56,415 bases of DNA from Olivibacter sp. XZL3 (GCF_004368405.1 NZ_SBJH01000070.1:3616-60030); one strand, 5' to 3'. Shown: positions 38,975 through 47,700, counted from the first letter of the stretch. Program-made: numbers and translations. Notes: generated by a model from the letters alone, not told the origin.

Positions 38975-41965
38975 ATGTATACTAAAACAAAACTGTTATA
39001 CATTATTATGGTGCTGTTATCCTTTTCGGTGTACGCACAGCATCACTACCCTCCTCAAAAGTCTTTATGGGGGGCTGATTCGCTCGGAAATCAACGGGCG
39101 GTTATTCGGGTCAAGGGCGATGAAAAACTCGTGAAAGTAAGTATTCCCTGGCGAAACCGTAACGTCAAAAGCGATCAGCGTGTGATCATTGTCGATAGTT
39201 TGACGCAGCAAGCGATTGATCCCGCGCGCTATGTGACGATGAATGAAGAGGGGGGCGTATTGCTTTTTCATCCCCTATCTGGCGAAGGAATTTATTATGT
39301 GTATTACCTGCCTTATCAGCTGGGAGGACGAAGCAAATATTATCCGGATGCTGAATATCTAAAAAAAGCTGATACCATTCGCTATGAAGAACAGGAGAAG
39401 CAGCAGAAACCGAAAAGTAAAACGCAATTGCTGCGATTGGAATCGGTAGATGCCTTCAATGAAAATGGTGTCATGGAGACGATTGCGACGCAAGAAGAAG
39501 TAAACGGTTTTATCTGTAAACATAAAAGCCAAGCCTATTTTATCTTTCCGGAAGATCGATCTTTGCCCATTCGCATGAACGATCATGTGCCGAAAAAATG
39601 GCTAAGCGGTAGACTGCAAAATAATCGCTTTGAGGGAGAAAGTGCCCGAGGCTGTTTTTATGCTTTTCAATTAGGACTTTGGTCGCCCAAACAGGCATTA
39701 GAAAATGTGAGGATTATCTTCTCGCCACTACGGAATGAAAAAGGAGCAACGATAGGTGCCGAACTGTTCAATTGTATAAATACACGGGGTGTTAGTTATA
39801 CCGGGGAGCCGATAAAATGGGAGGTAAATGTGCCGCAAGATAGGGTGCAGCCTCTTTGGTGCGGGGTGAAGCTACCGGAAGAGATAGAGCCCGGGACTTA
39901 TGAAGGTGTACTGACCGTCAAACCTGCCAATGCACCCGAGCAGCAAGTACAGTTGAAATTAGTGCTCAGCGCGGAGGTGGCTACAGATGGTGGCGTGCAC
40001 GAACCCTGGTTACAGACACGATTGCCTTGGCTGAACTCTACCTTGGCACAGGAGAATACCGTGATTAAACCGTATATCCCCTTGCAAGTGATGGGCGATA
40101 CGGCGGTATCCTTATTGGGAAGAAAAGTTATTATAGCCGAAAACGGACTACCCAAGCAAATTCAAACCTTCTTTAGCCCAGCGATGACGCACATCACGGA
40201 TAAACCGAACGATCTCTTGTATGAGCCGATTCATTTCCATTTTGAACAAGCTGATAAAAAGGAGGTCAGCTTTAAAACAACCGGTTTTTCTTTCCTTCAA
40301 AAAGAGGCGGGTACGGTTTCCTGGCAAAGCAGCAGTATGGCCGATGGTCTGCAGATGGACATTACCGCTTCGCTGGAGTTTGATGGCTTTTTAAACTATA
40401 CGGTAAAGGTAACAGCGCTTCATGATATGGCGCTGACCGATATTGCGATGCATATTCCTTATCAGCAAGAACAGGCTACCTATTTAATGGGGCTAGGGTA
40501 TAAGGGAGGGCGCCGGCCAGAAGCTGTTGCCTGGAAGTGGGATGTAGCGAATAAAAATCAAGATGGTGCTTGGATTGGTGCGGTCAATGCGGGCATGCAA
40601 TTTTCGCTCAGAGATGAGCACTATTCCAGGCCCTTAAATACAAATTTTTATTTACAGAAGCCTTTGTTATTACCTACGTCATGGGGAAATGCAAATAGAG
40701 GAGGAATCGATATCGGCGTGAAAGGCGCATCGATGCTGGTGAACAGTTACAGTGGAGCCAGAAACATGAAAAAAGGCGACACGCTATTTTACAATTTTAA
40801 TTTGCTGATCACACCTTTTCATGCTCTAAATACCGAGGAACAATGGAGCGAACGGTATTTTCACGCGTATAAGTCGGTCGACACCGTGAAGGCCAGTGGC
40901 GCCAATGTGATCAATATTCACCATGGTAATGCCCTCAATCCTTATATCAATTATCCTTTCATCGCTACAAAAGAGATGAAAAGCTACATCGATTCCGCCC
41001 ATCATTTGGGACTGAAAGTGAAAATTTATAATACGGTGAGAGAAGTCTCTAACCGTATGTATGAATTATATCCATTAAGGAGTCTAGGTCATGAAGTATT
41101 CTCGTCGGGGCCTGGGAAAGGATACTCCTGGTTACAGGAACACCTGCAGCAGGATTATATAGCCGCTTGGTTCGTTCCTTTTTATCAAGATGCAGCCATT
41201 ATCAACAGTGGCATGAACCGGTGGCATAATTACTATGTAGAAGGCATGAATTGGTTAGTGGATCGCATCGGTATTGATGGTATTTACCTAGATGATGTTG
41301 CGTTCGACCGGGTGACGATGAAACGGATAAAAAGAGTGATGACGAAAGACGGTCGCCCTGGACTAATTGATCTACATTCGGCCAATCAATATAACGAACG
41401 GGACGGATTTAACAATAGTGCAAATTTATACCTGGAGCATTTTCCTTATCTCAATCGCTTATGGTTTGGCGAGTATTTCGACTACGAAAATAACGATCCC
41501 GATTTCTTTCTTACCGAAGTAAGCGGTATTCCTTTCGGTTTGATGGGCGAGATGTTACAAGATGGTGGAAATCCGTGGAGAGGAATGGTATATGGGATGA
41601 CAAATAGATTGCCCTATCAAAAAAGCGGTCCACAAGCACTTTGGAAAGCCTGGGATGATTTTGGAATGAAAGGATCGGAGATGATTGGCTATTGGGTAGC
41701 AGACAATCCGGTAAAGGTTGATCGCCAAGATGTGCTGGCAACCGGCTACCAAAAGAAAGGGAAATTGATGATATCCCTTGCCAGTTGGGCAACCGAAGAC
41801 GTAGCGATTCAATTGCAGTTGGATTGGCAAAAGCTTGGCATAGACCCCCAGCGGGCTACTATTACTGCTCCTGCGATAGACGAATTTCAAACAGCCCGTC
41901 ATTTTAAAATAGGAGAAGCGATACCCGTTCAAAAAAATAAGGGCCTGTTGTTGATTGTTGAATAA
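38975..41965 (+). CDS. Exported glycoside-hydrolase-like protein (DUF6067/GH123-N type)
   Basis: 996 residues, starting with a signal peptide (ending VYAQ, residue 22). The early part (SLGNQRAVIRVKGDEKLVKV, then EGIYYVYYLPYQLGGRSKYY) and the late TIM-barrel-like part (RIGIDGIYLDDVAFDR at about 764-778, LIDLHSANQYNERDGFNNSA at about 797, WFGEYFDYENNDPDFF at about 830) fit the family annotated as glycoside hydrolase domain-containing, DUF6067/GH123 N-terminal. The acidic pairs D-D and E-Y-F-D-Y are the likely catalytic region. The substrate is unknown; the N-acetylgalactosaminidase function of GH123 should not be assumed. It sits in the locus B operon. Confidence 0.72.
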   Translation: MYTKTKLLYIIMVLLSFSVYAQHHYPPQKSLWGADSLGNQRAVIRVKGDEKLVKVSIPWRNRNVKSDQRVIIVDSLTQQAIDPARYVTMNEEGGVLLFHPLSGEGIYYVYYLPYQLGGRSKYYPDAEYLKKADTIRYEEQEKQQKPKSKTQLLRLESVDAFNENGVMETIATQEEVNGFICKHKSQAYFIFPEDRSLPIRMNDHVPKKWLSGRLQNNRFEGESARGCFYAFQLGLWSPKQALENVRIIFSPLRNEKGATIGAELFNCINTRGVSYTGEPIKWEVNVPQDRVQPLWCGVKLPEEIEPGTYEGVLTVKPANAPEQQVQLKLVLSAEVATDGGVHEPWLQTRLPWLNSTLAQENTVIKPYIPLQVMGDTAVSLLGRKVIIAENGLPKQIQTFFSPAMTHITDKPNDLLYEPIHFHFEQADKKEVSFKTTGFSFLQKEAGTVSWQSSSMADGLQMDITASLEFDGFLNYTVKVTALHDMALTDIAMHIPYQQEQATYLMGLGYKGGRRPEAVAWKWDVANKNQDGAWIGAVNAGMQFSLRDEHYSRPLNTNFYLQKPLLLPTSWGNANRGGIDIGVKGASMLVNSYSGARNMKKGDTLFYNFNLLITPFHALNTEEQWSERYFHAYKSVDTVKASGANVINIHHGNALNPYINYPFIATKEMKSYIDSAHHLGLKVKIYNTVREVSNRMYELYPLRSLGHEVFSSGPGKGYSWLQEHLQQDYIAAWFVPFYQDAAIINSGMNRWHNYYVEGMNWLVDRIGIDGIYLDDVAFDRVTMKRIKRVMTKDGRPGLIDLHSANQYNERDGFNNSANLYLEHFPYLNRLWFGEYFDYENNDPDFFLTEVSGIPFGLMGEMLQDGGNPWRGMVYGMTNRLPYQKSGPQALWKAWDDFGMKGSEMIGYWVADNPVKVDRQDVLATGYQKKGKLMISLASWATEDVAIQLQLDWQKLGIDPQRATITAPAIDEFQTARHFKIGEAIPVQKNKGLLLIVE

Positions 41966-42012
41966 TAAAGAGTTGATCCGGATACTTGGTTCATACCATA
42001 AAAGAATATGCC

Positions 42013-45000
42013 ATGATTAAATCAATGCTTGTAAGCTTATTGACGATATTGCCTGTTGTGCTGTATGCACAACAGGCAGCTAGCATCAAGGAAACGACTC
42101 AACGTTACGTGACCTATCCCTTTTCTGATCCAGATCCTATTCCGGCCTCCCGGAAAATTTATCCCTATTTCAGGTTTGATGGATTCGCCCAGAAGCCGAT
42201 CCAAAAAAATTGGAAAATAGTAGAGCTGGAAAATGATTTTATCAAAGTGCGAATCATGCCCGAAATAGGCGGCAAAATCTGGTCGGCTTTTGATAAAGTA
42301 GCACAAAAAGATTTTATATATAATAATGAGGTGGTTAAATTCCGGGATATCGCCATGCGCGGGCCATGGACCAGCGGTGGGATTGAGGCGAATTATGGTA
42401 TTATCGGTCATACACCGAATACCTCCACACCGGTAGACTACCTGACGCAGCAGCATGAGGATGGTAGTGTCAGTTGCTTTATCAGTGCCTTAGACCTGCT
42501 TACCCGTACCCGCTGGACCTTGGAAATAAAGCTTGAAAAAGATAAACGTTATTTCTCCACCCGCTCTTTTTGGAGCAATACCAATCCGATGGAGCAGCCC
42601 TATTATACCTGGATGAACCTAGGGGTTCCTGCAGCAGATGATTTGCAGTTTCTCTACCCCGGAGATCATTACATCGGTCATGATGGCAAGAGTCATCCTT
42701 GGCCGATAGATGAACAGGGAAGGAATCTGTCCTATTACCGTCAGAATAATTTTGACGGATCAAAGTCATACCATGTATTAGGCACCCACAGTCGTTATTT
42801 CAGTGCTTATTGGAAAAATCAGGATTATGGGATGCTGCGAATCGCTAATCGGGAAGATAAGTTGGGCAAGAAAATCTTTCTCTGGGCACAATCGGGCGAA
42901 GGGAAAATCTGGGAACAACTGTTAACTGACAATAGTGGGCAATATGTAGAAATACAGAGCGGACGCCTATTCAATCAGAATATGTTTGAGAGCAGTTTCA
43001 CCCCCTTTAAACAAATCGATTTCAAACCTTATCAAACAGACACCTGGATAGAATATTGGTTTCCCTACCAGGGCATTGGAGCGGCTCAGGCAGCGAGCCT
43101 TCTGGGGACTTTTTCTTCAAAAAAGGTGGCCGATAAGCTCATACTTAACATAGATCCCAATCAGGCTTTAGCCGACAGCTTATTTATCTATGATGAAAAT
43201 GAAAAACTCATTCAGGAGGCCTTTATACAGACAACAATTGGCAAGCCCATATCCTTGGAAATCACAGGAGGTGGGAAGACCCATCCAAAAAAGGTAAAAA
43301 TACGGCAAGAGGTACTGGATCTCTTGGAAAGCTCTTCTTCGGCGCTATTACAAAGACCCCTGGAACTGCCAGAAACAATGGATACCGGATCTGTTTATGG
43401 CTTATACCTACAAGGGAGGGATCGTATGCGCTTGCGTTTTTATAAAGAGGCAGAGCCTAAAATTGCGCAATCTCTGGCAAAGGATGGATCATTTGTGCCT
43501 GCGCTCGTTGAAATGGCGAAGCTTCAATGGACGCATATGCATTACGATTCGACCTTTTATTATGCAAAAAAGGCTTTAAGTATAGACACTTACCATGGGG
43601 AAGCAAACTATTATTATGGGCTCGCGGCTGCTAAATTAGGTAAGTCGTATGATGCCATGGACGGTTTTGAAGTGGCCTCCTTAGATCCCACTTTTCAGAG
43701 CGCAGCCTATACCGCCTTGAGCAAGGCATATGTCGTGGAGAAAGATTATCATCGGGCTTTTGATTATGCCCAAAAGGCCTTAGGAAAAAATGCGGACAAT
43801 ATCGAGGCATTACAGCTACAATACCTAAGCACACGACACGCCAAACAGGAGGTAGAAGCAACCGCAATAGCAGAAGCTATTCGATTAAGAGAACCTTTAA
43901 ATCATTTTATTCGTTTTGAAAGCTATTTCCAAGATCCATCGGCTGCAGCTAAAGATCATTTTGTTTCCCTCATACGCAATGAACTGCCAATGGAAACGTA
44001 TTTAGAATTGGCCATTTGGTATGCCAATATCAAGGAATTCGATGCGGCAAAGGAGGTTTTAAGCCTATCTCCCTTGAATATAGAAGGCCTCTATTGGCTT
44101 GCCTGGCTCTGTCGCGAACAGGACGCAGAAAAAGACAAATGGTTACAAATGGCAGAGGCGGCCGATCTGAAGCAGGTGTTTCCGTTCCGAGAGGAGAGTG
44201 CGGCGGTATTTGCATGGGCAAGCGCCGAAAAGGCATCATGGAAAGCGAATTATTTGGAAGCGCTGGTACATATCTTTCGAAACAACGAGGACACAGCAAG
44301 GGTATTGTTGGGGCAAGTGAAAGATCCGGTAGATTTTGCTCCTTTTTACGTGACACGTGCACGTCTTTATCAAGCAGGGCAAGAAGCGGTACAACGGCGG
44401 GATCTGCAGCAAGCCATTCAGCTCGACCGGGAGGAGTGGCGCTACGGGCAGTTATTCGCCCGGTTTTTATCGCGGCAAAAAATGTACACGGAAGCGATTG
44501 CAACAATCAAACCCTATTACGAACATCATCCGGCAAATTATGTAATCGGTTTGGATTATATTCGAGTGCTCTTGCTAAATAAGGAATTCCTGGCAGCCGA
44601 AAAAGTGTTGAAGGCCATTCAGATTTTGCCTTTCGAAGGAGCAACCGACGGTCGCAAGTATTATGAGCAAACCAAGTTGATGCTCGCCTTACAAGCCCTG
44701 CAGCGCAAGGAGTTTGGTTTGGCAAATCAAAAAGTACGGGAAGCACAACAATGGCCCAGTAATTTAGGAGTGGGAGAGCCCTACGAAAACTTAAAAGATC
44801 AGCAGCTGGTACGCTGGGTAGCAGCACAAATTTGTAATGCAAAAGGCGAAAAGGAGCAGTATCAAAGGCTTTTGTTGCAGATTGTTCAAGATCAAGCGCA
44901 TAGGGGGGCGAGTGTGCCATTAAAAATAGCTGCATTGAAAGCGCTGGGTAAGGCAAGCGACGCAGCAATAAAAGCCAAGGAGTGGTTGGCCGACCAAACA

Positions 45001-45123
45001 AATACTTCATCGAGCGAGGCAGCAAAAACCTTAGCGCAACATGCACTGCTTCAAGGTAATGCACTTGACTTAAACGAACTGATAAGCTTTTTACTGATCC
45101 AAGAGGATAGGCGACTGTTTTAG
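42013..45123 (+). CDS. Exported DUF5107-TPR protein
   Basis: 1,036 residues: signal peptide (MIKSMLVSLLTILPVVLYAQ), a DUF5107-type sugar-mutarotase-like domain (about 25-350: ELENDFIKVRIMPEIGGKIW, SGGIEANYGIIGHTP, YTWMNLGVPAADDLQFLYPG, DYGMLRIANREDKLGKKIFL), then a long row of TPR-like helical hairpins (about 460-1000, such as ALVEMAKLQWTHMHYDSTFY and ALSKAYVVEKDYHRAFDYAQ). The front domain resembles the beta-sandwich of galactose mutarotase-like and related glycosidase accessory domains. Family enzymology is not known to me. It starts 47 bases after the GH-like gene and is the last gene of locus B. I start at ATG 42013, since the signal peptide begins there. Confidence 0.75.
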   Translation: MIKSMLVSLLTILPVVLYAQQAASIKETTQRYVTYPFSDPDPIPASRKIYPYFRFDGFAQKPIQKNWKIVELENDFIKVRIMPEIGGKIWSAFDKVAQKDFIYNNEVVKFRDIAMRGPWTSGGIEANYGIIGHTPNTSTPVDYLTQQHEDGSVSCFISALDLLTRTRWTLEIKLEKDKRYFSTRSFWSNTNPMEQPYYTWMNLGVPAADDLQFLYPGDHYIGHDGKSHPWPIDEQGRNLSYYRQNNFDGSKSYHVLGTHSRYFSAYWKNQDYGMLRIANREDKLGKKIFLWAQSGEGKIWEQLLTDNSGQYVEIQSGRLFNQNMFESSFTPFKQIDFKPYQTDTWIEYWFPYQGIGAAQAASLLGTFSSKKVADKLILNIDPNQALADSLFIYDENEKLIQEAFIQTTIGKPISLEITGGGKTHPKKVKIRQEVLDLLESSSSALLQRPLELPETMDTGSVYGLYLQGRDRMRLRFYKEAEPKIAQSLAKDGSFVPALVEMAKLQWTHMHYDSTFYYAKKALSIDTYHGEANYYYGLAAAKLGKSYDAMDGFEVASLDPTFQSAAYTALSKAYVVEKDYHRAFDYAQKALGKNADNIEALQLQYLSTRHAKQEVEATAIAEAIRLREPLNHFIRFESYFQDPSAAAKDHFVSLIRNELPMETYLELAIWYANIKEFDAAKEVLSLSPLNIEGLYWLAWLCREQDAEKDKWLQMAEAADLKQVFPFREESAAVFAWASAEKASWKANYLEALVHIFRNNEDTARVLLGQVKDPVDFAPFYVTRARLYQAGQEAVQRRDLQQAIQLDREEWRYGQLFARFLSRQKMYTEAIATIKPYYEHHPANYVIGLDYIRVLLLNKEFLAAEKVLKAIQILPFEGATDGRKYYEQTKLMLALQALQRKEFGLANQKVREAQQWPSNLGVGEPYENLKDQQLVRWVAAQICNAKGEKEQYQRLLLQIVQDQAHRGASVPLKIAALKALGKASDAAIKAKEWLADQTNTSSSEAAKTLAQHALLQGNALDLNELISFLLIQEDRRLF

Positions 45124-45185
45124 ATTTGTATGATGATTTTGTGTTCATTAATTTTTAGCATCACGTGCGTTACAAAGACAACTCA

Positions 45186-45199
45186 CGCAATCGGTTGCG
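45186..45199 (+). promoter_or_regulatory. LacI/GalR-type operator-like site upstream of locus C sigma
   Basis: The same 14 bases, CGCAATCGGTTGCG, as at 29804-29817, here inside ACGCAATCGGTTGCGTTT. It lies about 232 bases before the sigma start. A weaker version, ACGCAAACGATTCGT, occurs at 46492-46506, before the locus C fecR. Confidence 0.5.
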
Positions 45200-45363
45200 T
45201 TTCACTATTGTTTTGAAAAAAGGAACCGAAGCTATATACTTGCTTTCAATCGCTGCCGATAAGGCAGGCTGACCAATAAGATACCGATAAACTGTAGGTC
45301 GTATATGTTTGCATTTTTGGAGATGTATTTATCCTCAAAATAAGCGCTGTATTGCAAAAAATG

Positions 45364-45384
45364 TTCTTATTAGCTTAATAAGAA
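45364..45384 (+). promoter_or_regulatory. Perfect inverted repeat before locus C sigma
   Basis: Arms TTCTTATTA (45364-45372) and TAATAAGAA (45376-45384) around GCT, ending 46 bases before the sigma ATG. Position and dyad symmetry suggest an operator; it lacks a T-run, so it is not a terminator for locus B. Confidence 0.4.
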
Positions 45385-45430
45385 TTTAAAATGCGGTAAA
45401 CGTGTATATACTATTTTTGGAAGGTTCAAA

Positions 45431-46021
45431 ATGGATGGAATGGATACAAGTATGATAACTGCCATCAGGGCAGGAAATCCCAAAGCGTTCAAAGTATTTT
45501 ATGACCTGTTAAAGCAGGATGTGTATGCGTATGCGTACCGTTTTTTCAGATCGAGTGAGCTAGCACAGGAAGCCGTTCAAGATGTATTCATGCAGGTGTG
45601 GAAATACCGGGAAAATATAGACCCGGAACAAAATCTCAAAGCCTATGTGTACCGCATCGCTCGCAATAGTATTTATAATAAGCTAAAGCAAATCGCTCAT
45701 CAAGGACGGTATGCCTCGCATGTTTTTTATAGTCAGGCAGCGAGTCACAATGACCTGGAAGATTGGATACATTGTAAGGAGTTGCGGGAGATATACGAAG
45801 AAGCCATTAATAAACTACCTACGCAAAGACAACTGATTTTTAAGTTGAGTAGGATAGAGTTCCTCTCGCATGAAGAAATAGCCGATCAACTTTGTATCTC
45901 AAAGAATACGGTGAAAGACCAGATCGTTAAGTCCCTCAAATTTATCAAACATTACATGTATACACACGCTGAGTTAACTACCTCCTTAGTTGCTTTCGTT
46001 CTATTCGTTGCGGGTTTTTAG
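45431..46021 (+). CDS. ECF RNA polymerase sigma factor, locus C
   Basis: 196 residues: region 2 at KAFKVFYDLLKQDVYAYAYR with AQEAVQDVFMQVWKYRENI, and region 4 at LPTQRQLIFKLSRIEFLSHE followed by IADQLCISKNTVKDQIVKSL. The C-terminus is hydrophobic (LTTSLVAFVLFVAGF). It should pair with the FecR at 46,702, although the two are separated by a lone minus-strand nucleotidyltransferase gene. Confidence 0.92.
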   Translation: MDGMDTSMITAIRAGNPKAFKVFYDLLKQDVYAYAYRFFRSSELAQEAVQDVFMQVWKYRENIDPEQNLKAYVYRIARNSIYNKLKQIAHQGRYASHVFYSQAASHNDLEDWIHCKELREIYEEAINKLPTQRQLIFKLSRIEFLSHEEIADQLCISKNTVKDQIVKSLKFIKHYMYTHAELTTSLVAFVLFVAGF

Positions 46022-46040
46022 TTTTTAGTTGCCCGTTGCC

Positions 46041-46068
46041 AGTTGTGAGTAATAGTCGTTGAGTAGTT
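46041..46068 (+). repeat. Left copy of an imperfect direct repeat around the MNT gene
   Basis: AGTTGTGAGTAATAGT-CGT-TGAGTAGT. It resembles 46512-46536 (AGTTGTGATAATAGT-TGAGTAGT), with a one-base and a three-base difference in length. The two copies frame the nucleotidyltransferase gene. Confidence 0.5.
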
Positions 46069-46119
46069 AAGTAGGGATAATTTTAAATTAGACAATTAAC
46101 TAAATAAAGCGCTTCGATA

Positions 46120-46431
46120 TTAGAGACGGACATGCTCTGCCTGTTTAAGAATATAAGGACCTATATGTTTATTTAACGACTGAGGTGTAATCAGTTCAAC
46201 TTTTCTTCCTAATAAATCTTCCAAGAAAAAAGAGAGATCCATAAAATTATCATACGTCTTCATCGACGGATTAAACTCCACTAAAAAATCAACATCACTA
46301 TCGCTTTTTACCTGATTGGTCACAAAAGAGCCAAATAAGCTTAGCTTCTTAACACCAAATGATCGAATCCTGTCTTTATTGGCTTGAAGAAGGGATATTA
46401 AATCCACTTTATTATAAATTGCGACTGCCAT
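46120..46431 (-). CDS. MNT-type minimal nucleotidyltransferase (MntA-like), without HEPN partner
   Basis: About 103 residues with the polymerase-beta-like nucleotidyltransferase signature: LFGSFVTNQVKSDSDVDFLV gives G-S, ten residues, then D-x-D, and a later acidic position follows. Such small proteins work with HEPN toxins as antitoxins that add AMP to the toxin. No HEPN gene lies up- or downstream here. The ORF can start at 46437 (MCMAV), but a promoter-like box lies over that codon, so I use the ATG at 46431 (MAVAIYNKV). It runs opposite to, and between, the sigma and fecR genes. Confidence 0.82.
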   Translation of the reverse strand: MAVAIYNKVDLISLLQANKDRIRSFGVKKLSLFGSFVTNQVKSDSDVDFLVEFNPSMKTYDNFMDLSFFLEDLLGRKVELITPQSLNKHIGPYILKQAEHVRL

Positions 46432-46434
46432 ACA

Positions 46435-46466
46435 CAAACTTAGATAAAATGCTTGAAATTCGCCAA
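46435..46466 (-). promoter_or_regulatory. Promoter-like sequence of the MNT gene
   Basis: On the minus strand, TTG at 46466-46464, 21 bases, then TAAGTTTG at 46442-46435. This is a good Bacteroidota consensus match. It lies so close to the start codon that the mRNA would be nearly leaderless. Confidence 0.4.
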
Positions 46467-46511
46467 TGTCAATGAAAAAAACACTTACTTAACGCAAACG
46501 ATTCGTAGTCG

Positions 46512-46536
46512 AGTTGTGATAATAGTTGAGTAGTGA
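46512..46536 (+). repeat. Right copy of an imperfect direct repeat around the MNT gene
   Basis: AGTTGTGATAATAGTTGAGTAGTGAT; see the copy at 46041-46068. It lies within a longer tract of GAGTAGTGATAGTGAATAG and ACTCAACTATTCAAC words that fills most of 46500-46635. Confidence 0.5.
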
Positions 46537-46701
46537 TAGTGAATAGATCATTGACTCATTATCAAATTGGCTAATCAGCTAATTCCCTACTCAACAATTT
46601 GACTATTCAACAACTCAACTATTCAACCATTTCAAAAAAAATTCCCTCCCTGATCGTCCTTCCTGTTAAGTTCCTTGTATTACCTTATAAATAGGACAAG
46701 C

Positions 46702-47688
46702 ATGAGCATACAGCAAATAAAAAATCTCTATCTAAAATTTATCAAGGGTGAATGCACCCGGCGGGAGATTGATTTGTTGGTTAAGCTTTTGCAGTCGACC
46801 GAGCATGAAGCAGGATTGCCAACCGTTGAAGAAATAAAACGTTTGGATCAGGAGGCTGTACTGGATGAAGAGGCGTCTGACGATATATTCCATGCGATTA
46901 TCACTTCCGACCAGGGGCGTGAGGAAAGCAAATTTCCAGGAAGCACGTGGAAATCCATGCTGGTGGTCGCTGCCAGTATTATTGTCTTATTCGCAATCGG
47001 AATTTTAGCGCACTCTCTTCTAAGTCCAACCAAAACTATTTACCGGGCAGATTTTGCCGAGAAGAAAACGGTGATGCTGCCAGATGGCACGAAGGTGTTG
47101 TTGAATGCCAATACACAAATAGAAACCCATCAGCATTTTTTAAACCAAGATAAGCGAGAAATTTGGATAACAGGAGAGGCGTTTTTTGATGTAGCGCCTG
47201 ATAAAAAAAGACCTTTTATTGTGTATACATCAAAAGGATTAGAAGTGCGGGTATTGGGAACGGCCTTTAACCTAAAAGCCAGAGAAGCGGAAACACATGT
47301 CGTGCTGAATCGGGGAAGTGTGCAGGTGGCCATTAGAAATACAGCCAAGGAGGCGGCCATGTTGGTCCCAGGAGAAATGGCCATGCTAAACATGGAGGAA
47401 AAAACGCTCATTAAGAGACCGGTGGATACCCTTGATTATGCGGCGTGGCAATACGATTTGCTTCCTTTTAAAAACGAATCGTTAGCGAAGATAGCCCATG
47501 TTCTAAAAGAAATTTACGGCTACGATGTTGTGTTTGGTAAGACCGGTTTGGAGAAAAGACATTTTACAGGTTCTTTACCTTCCAATGATATTGACAAAGC
47601 GATCAAAACACTTTCGGCAGCGTTAAATTGTGAGATAACAATTCATGACAATAAAAAAATAAATATCAACCAACAAATTAATAACTAA
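46702..47688 (+). CDS. FecR anti-sigma factor, locus C
   Basis: 328 residues: a short cytoplasmic part (to about 82), a membrane helix (about 85-105, MLVVAASIIVLFAIGILAHS), the FecR domain (about 110-210: KKTVMLPDGTKVLLNANTQI, WITGEAFFDVAPDKKRPFIV, VRVLGTAFNLKAREAETHVV), and a DUF4974 domain (about 240-320: YDLLPFKNESLAKIAHVLKE). I start at the ATG at 46702; a TTG nine codons upstream is unlikely. A SusC with STN domain follows after 12 bases. Confidence 0.93.
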   Translation: MSIQQIKNLYLKFIKGECTRREIDLLVKLLQSTEHEAGLPTVEEIKRLDQEAVLDEEASDDIFHAIITSDQGREESKFPGSTWKSMLVVAASIIVLFAIGILAHSLLSPTKTIYRADFAEKKTVMLPDGTKVLLNANTQIETHQHFLNQDKREIWITGEAFFDVAPDKKRPFIVYTSKGLEVRVLGTAFNLKAREAETHVVLNRGSVQVAIRNTAKEAAMLVPGEMAMLNMEEKTLIKRPVDTLDYAAWQYDLLPFKNESLAKIAHVLKEIYGYDVVFGKTGLEKRHFTGSLPSNDIDKAIKTLSAALNCEITIHDNKKININQQINN

Positions 47689-47700
47689 AAACGGAGATTT

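Larger units (their letters stand above)
45124..45430. other. Regulatory region before the locus C sigma gene
   Basis: About 300 bases without a gene. They hold the second LacI-type site (45186-45199) and a perfect inverted repeat at 45364-45384. Between them lies GATAAGGCAGGCTGACCAAT-like sequence with no recognisable feature. No T-rich hairpin terminator for locus B is visible. Confidence 0.4.

Noticed and set aside
44507-45148. A 213-codon minus-strand frame overlapping the DUF5107-TPR gene
   Set aside because: Its product is rich in Arg/Pro/Leu with no family feature and is fully antisense to a gene with clear TPR structure; a shadow.
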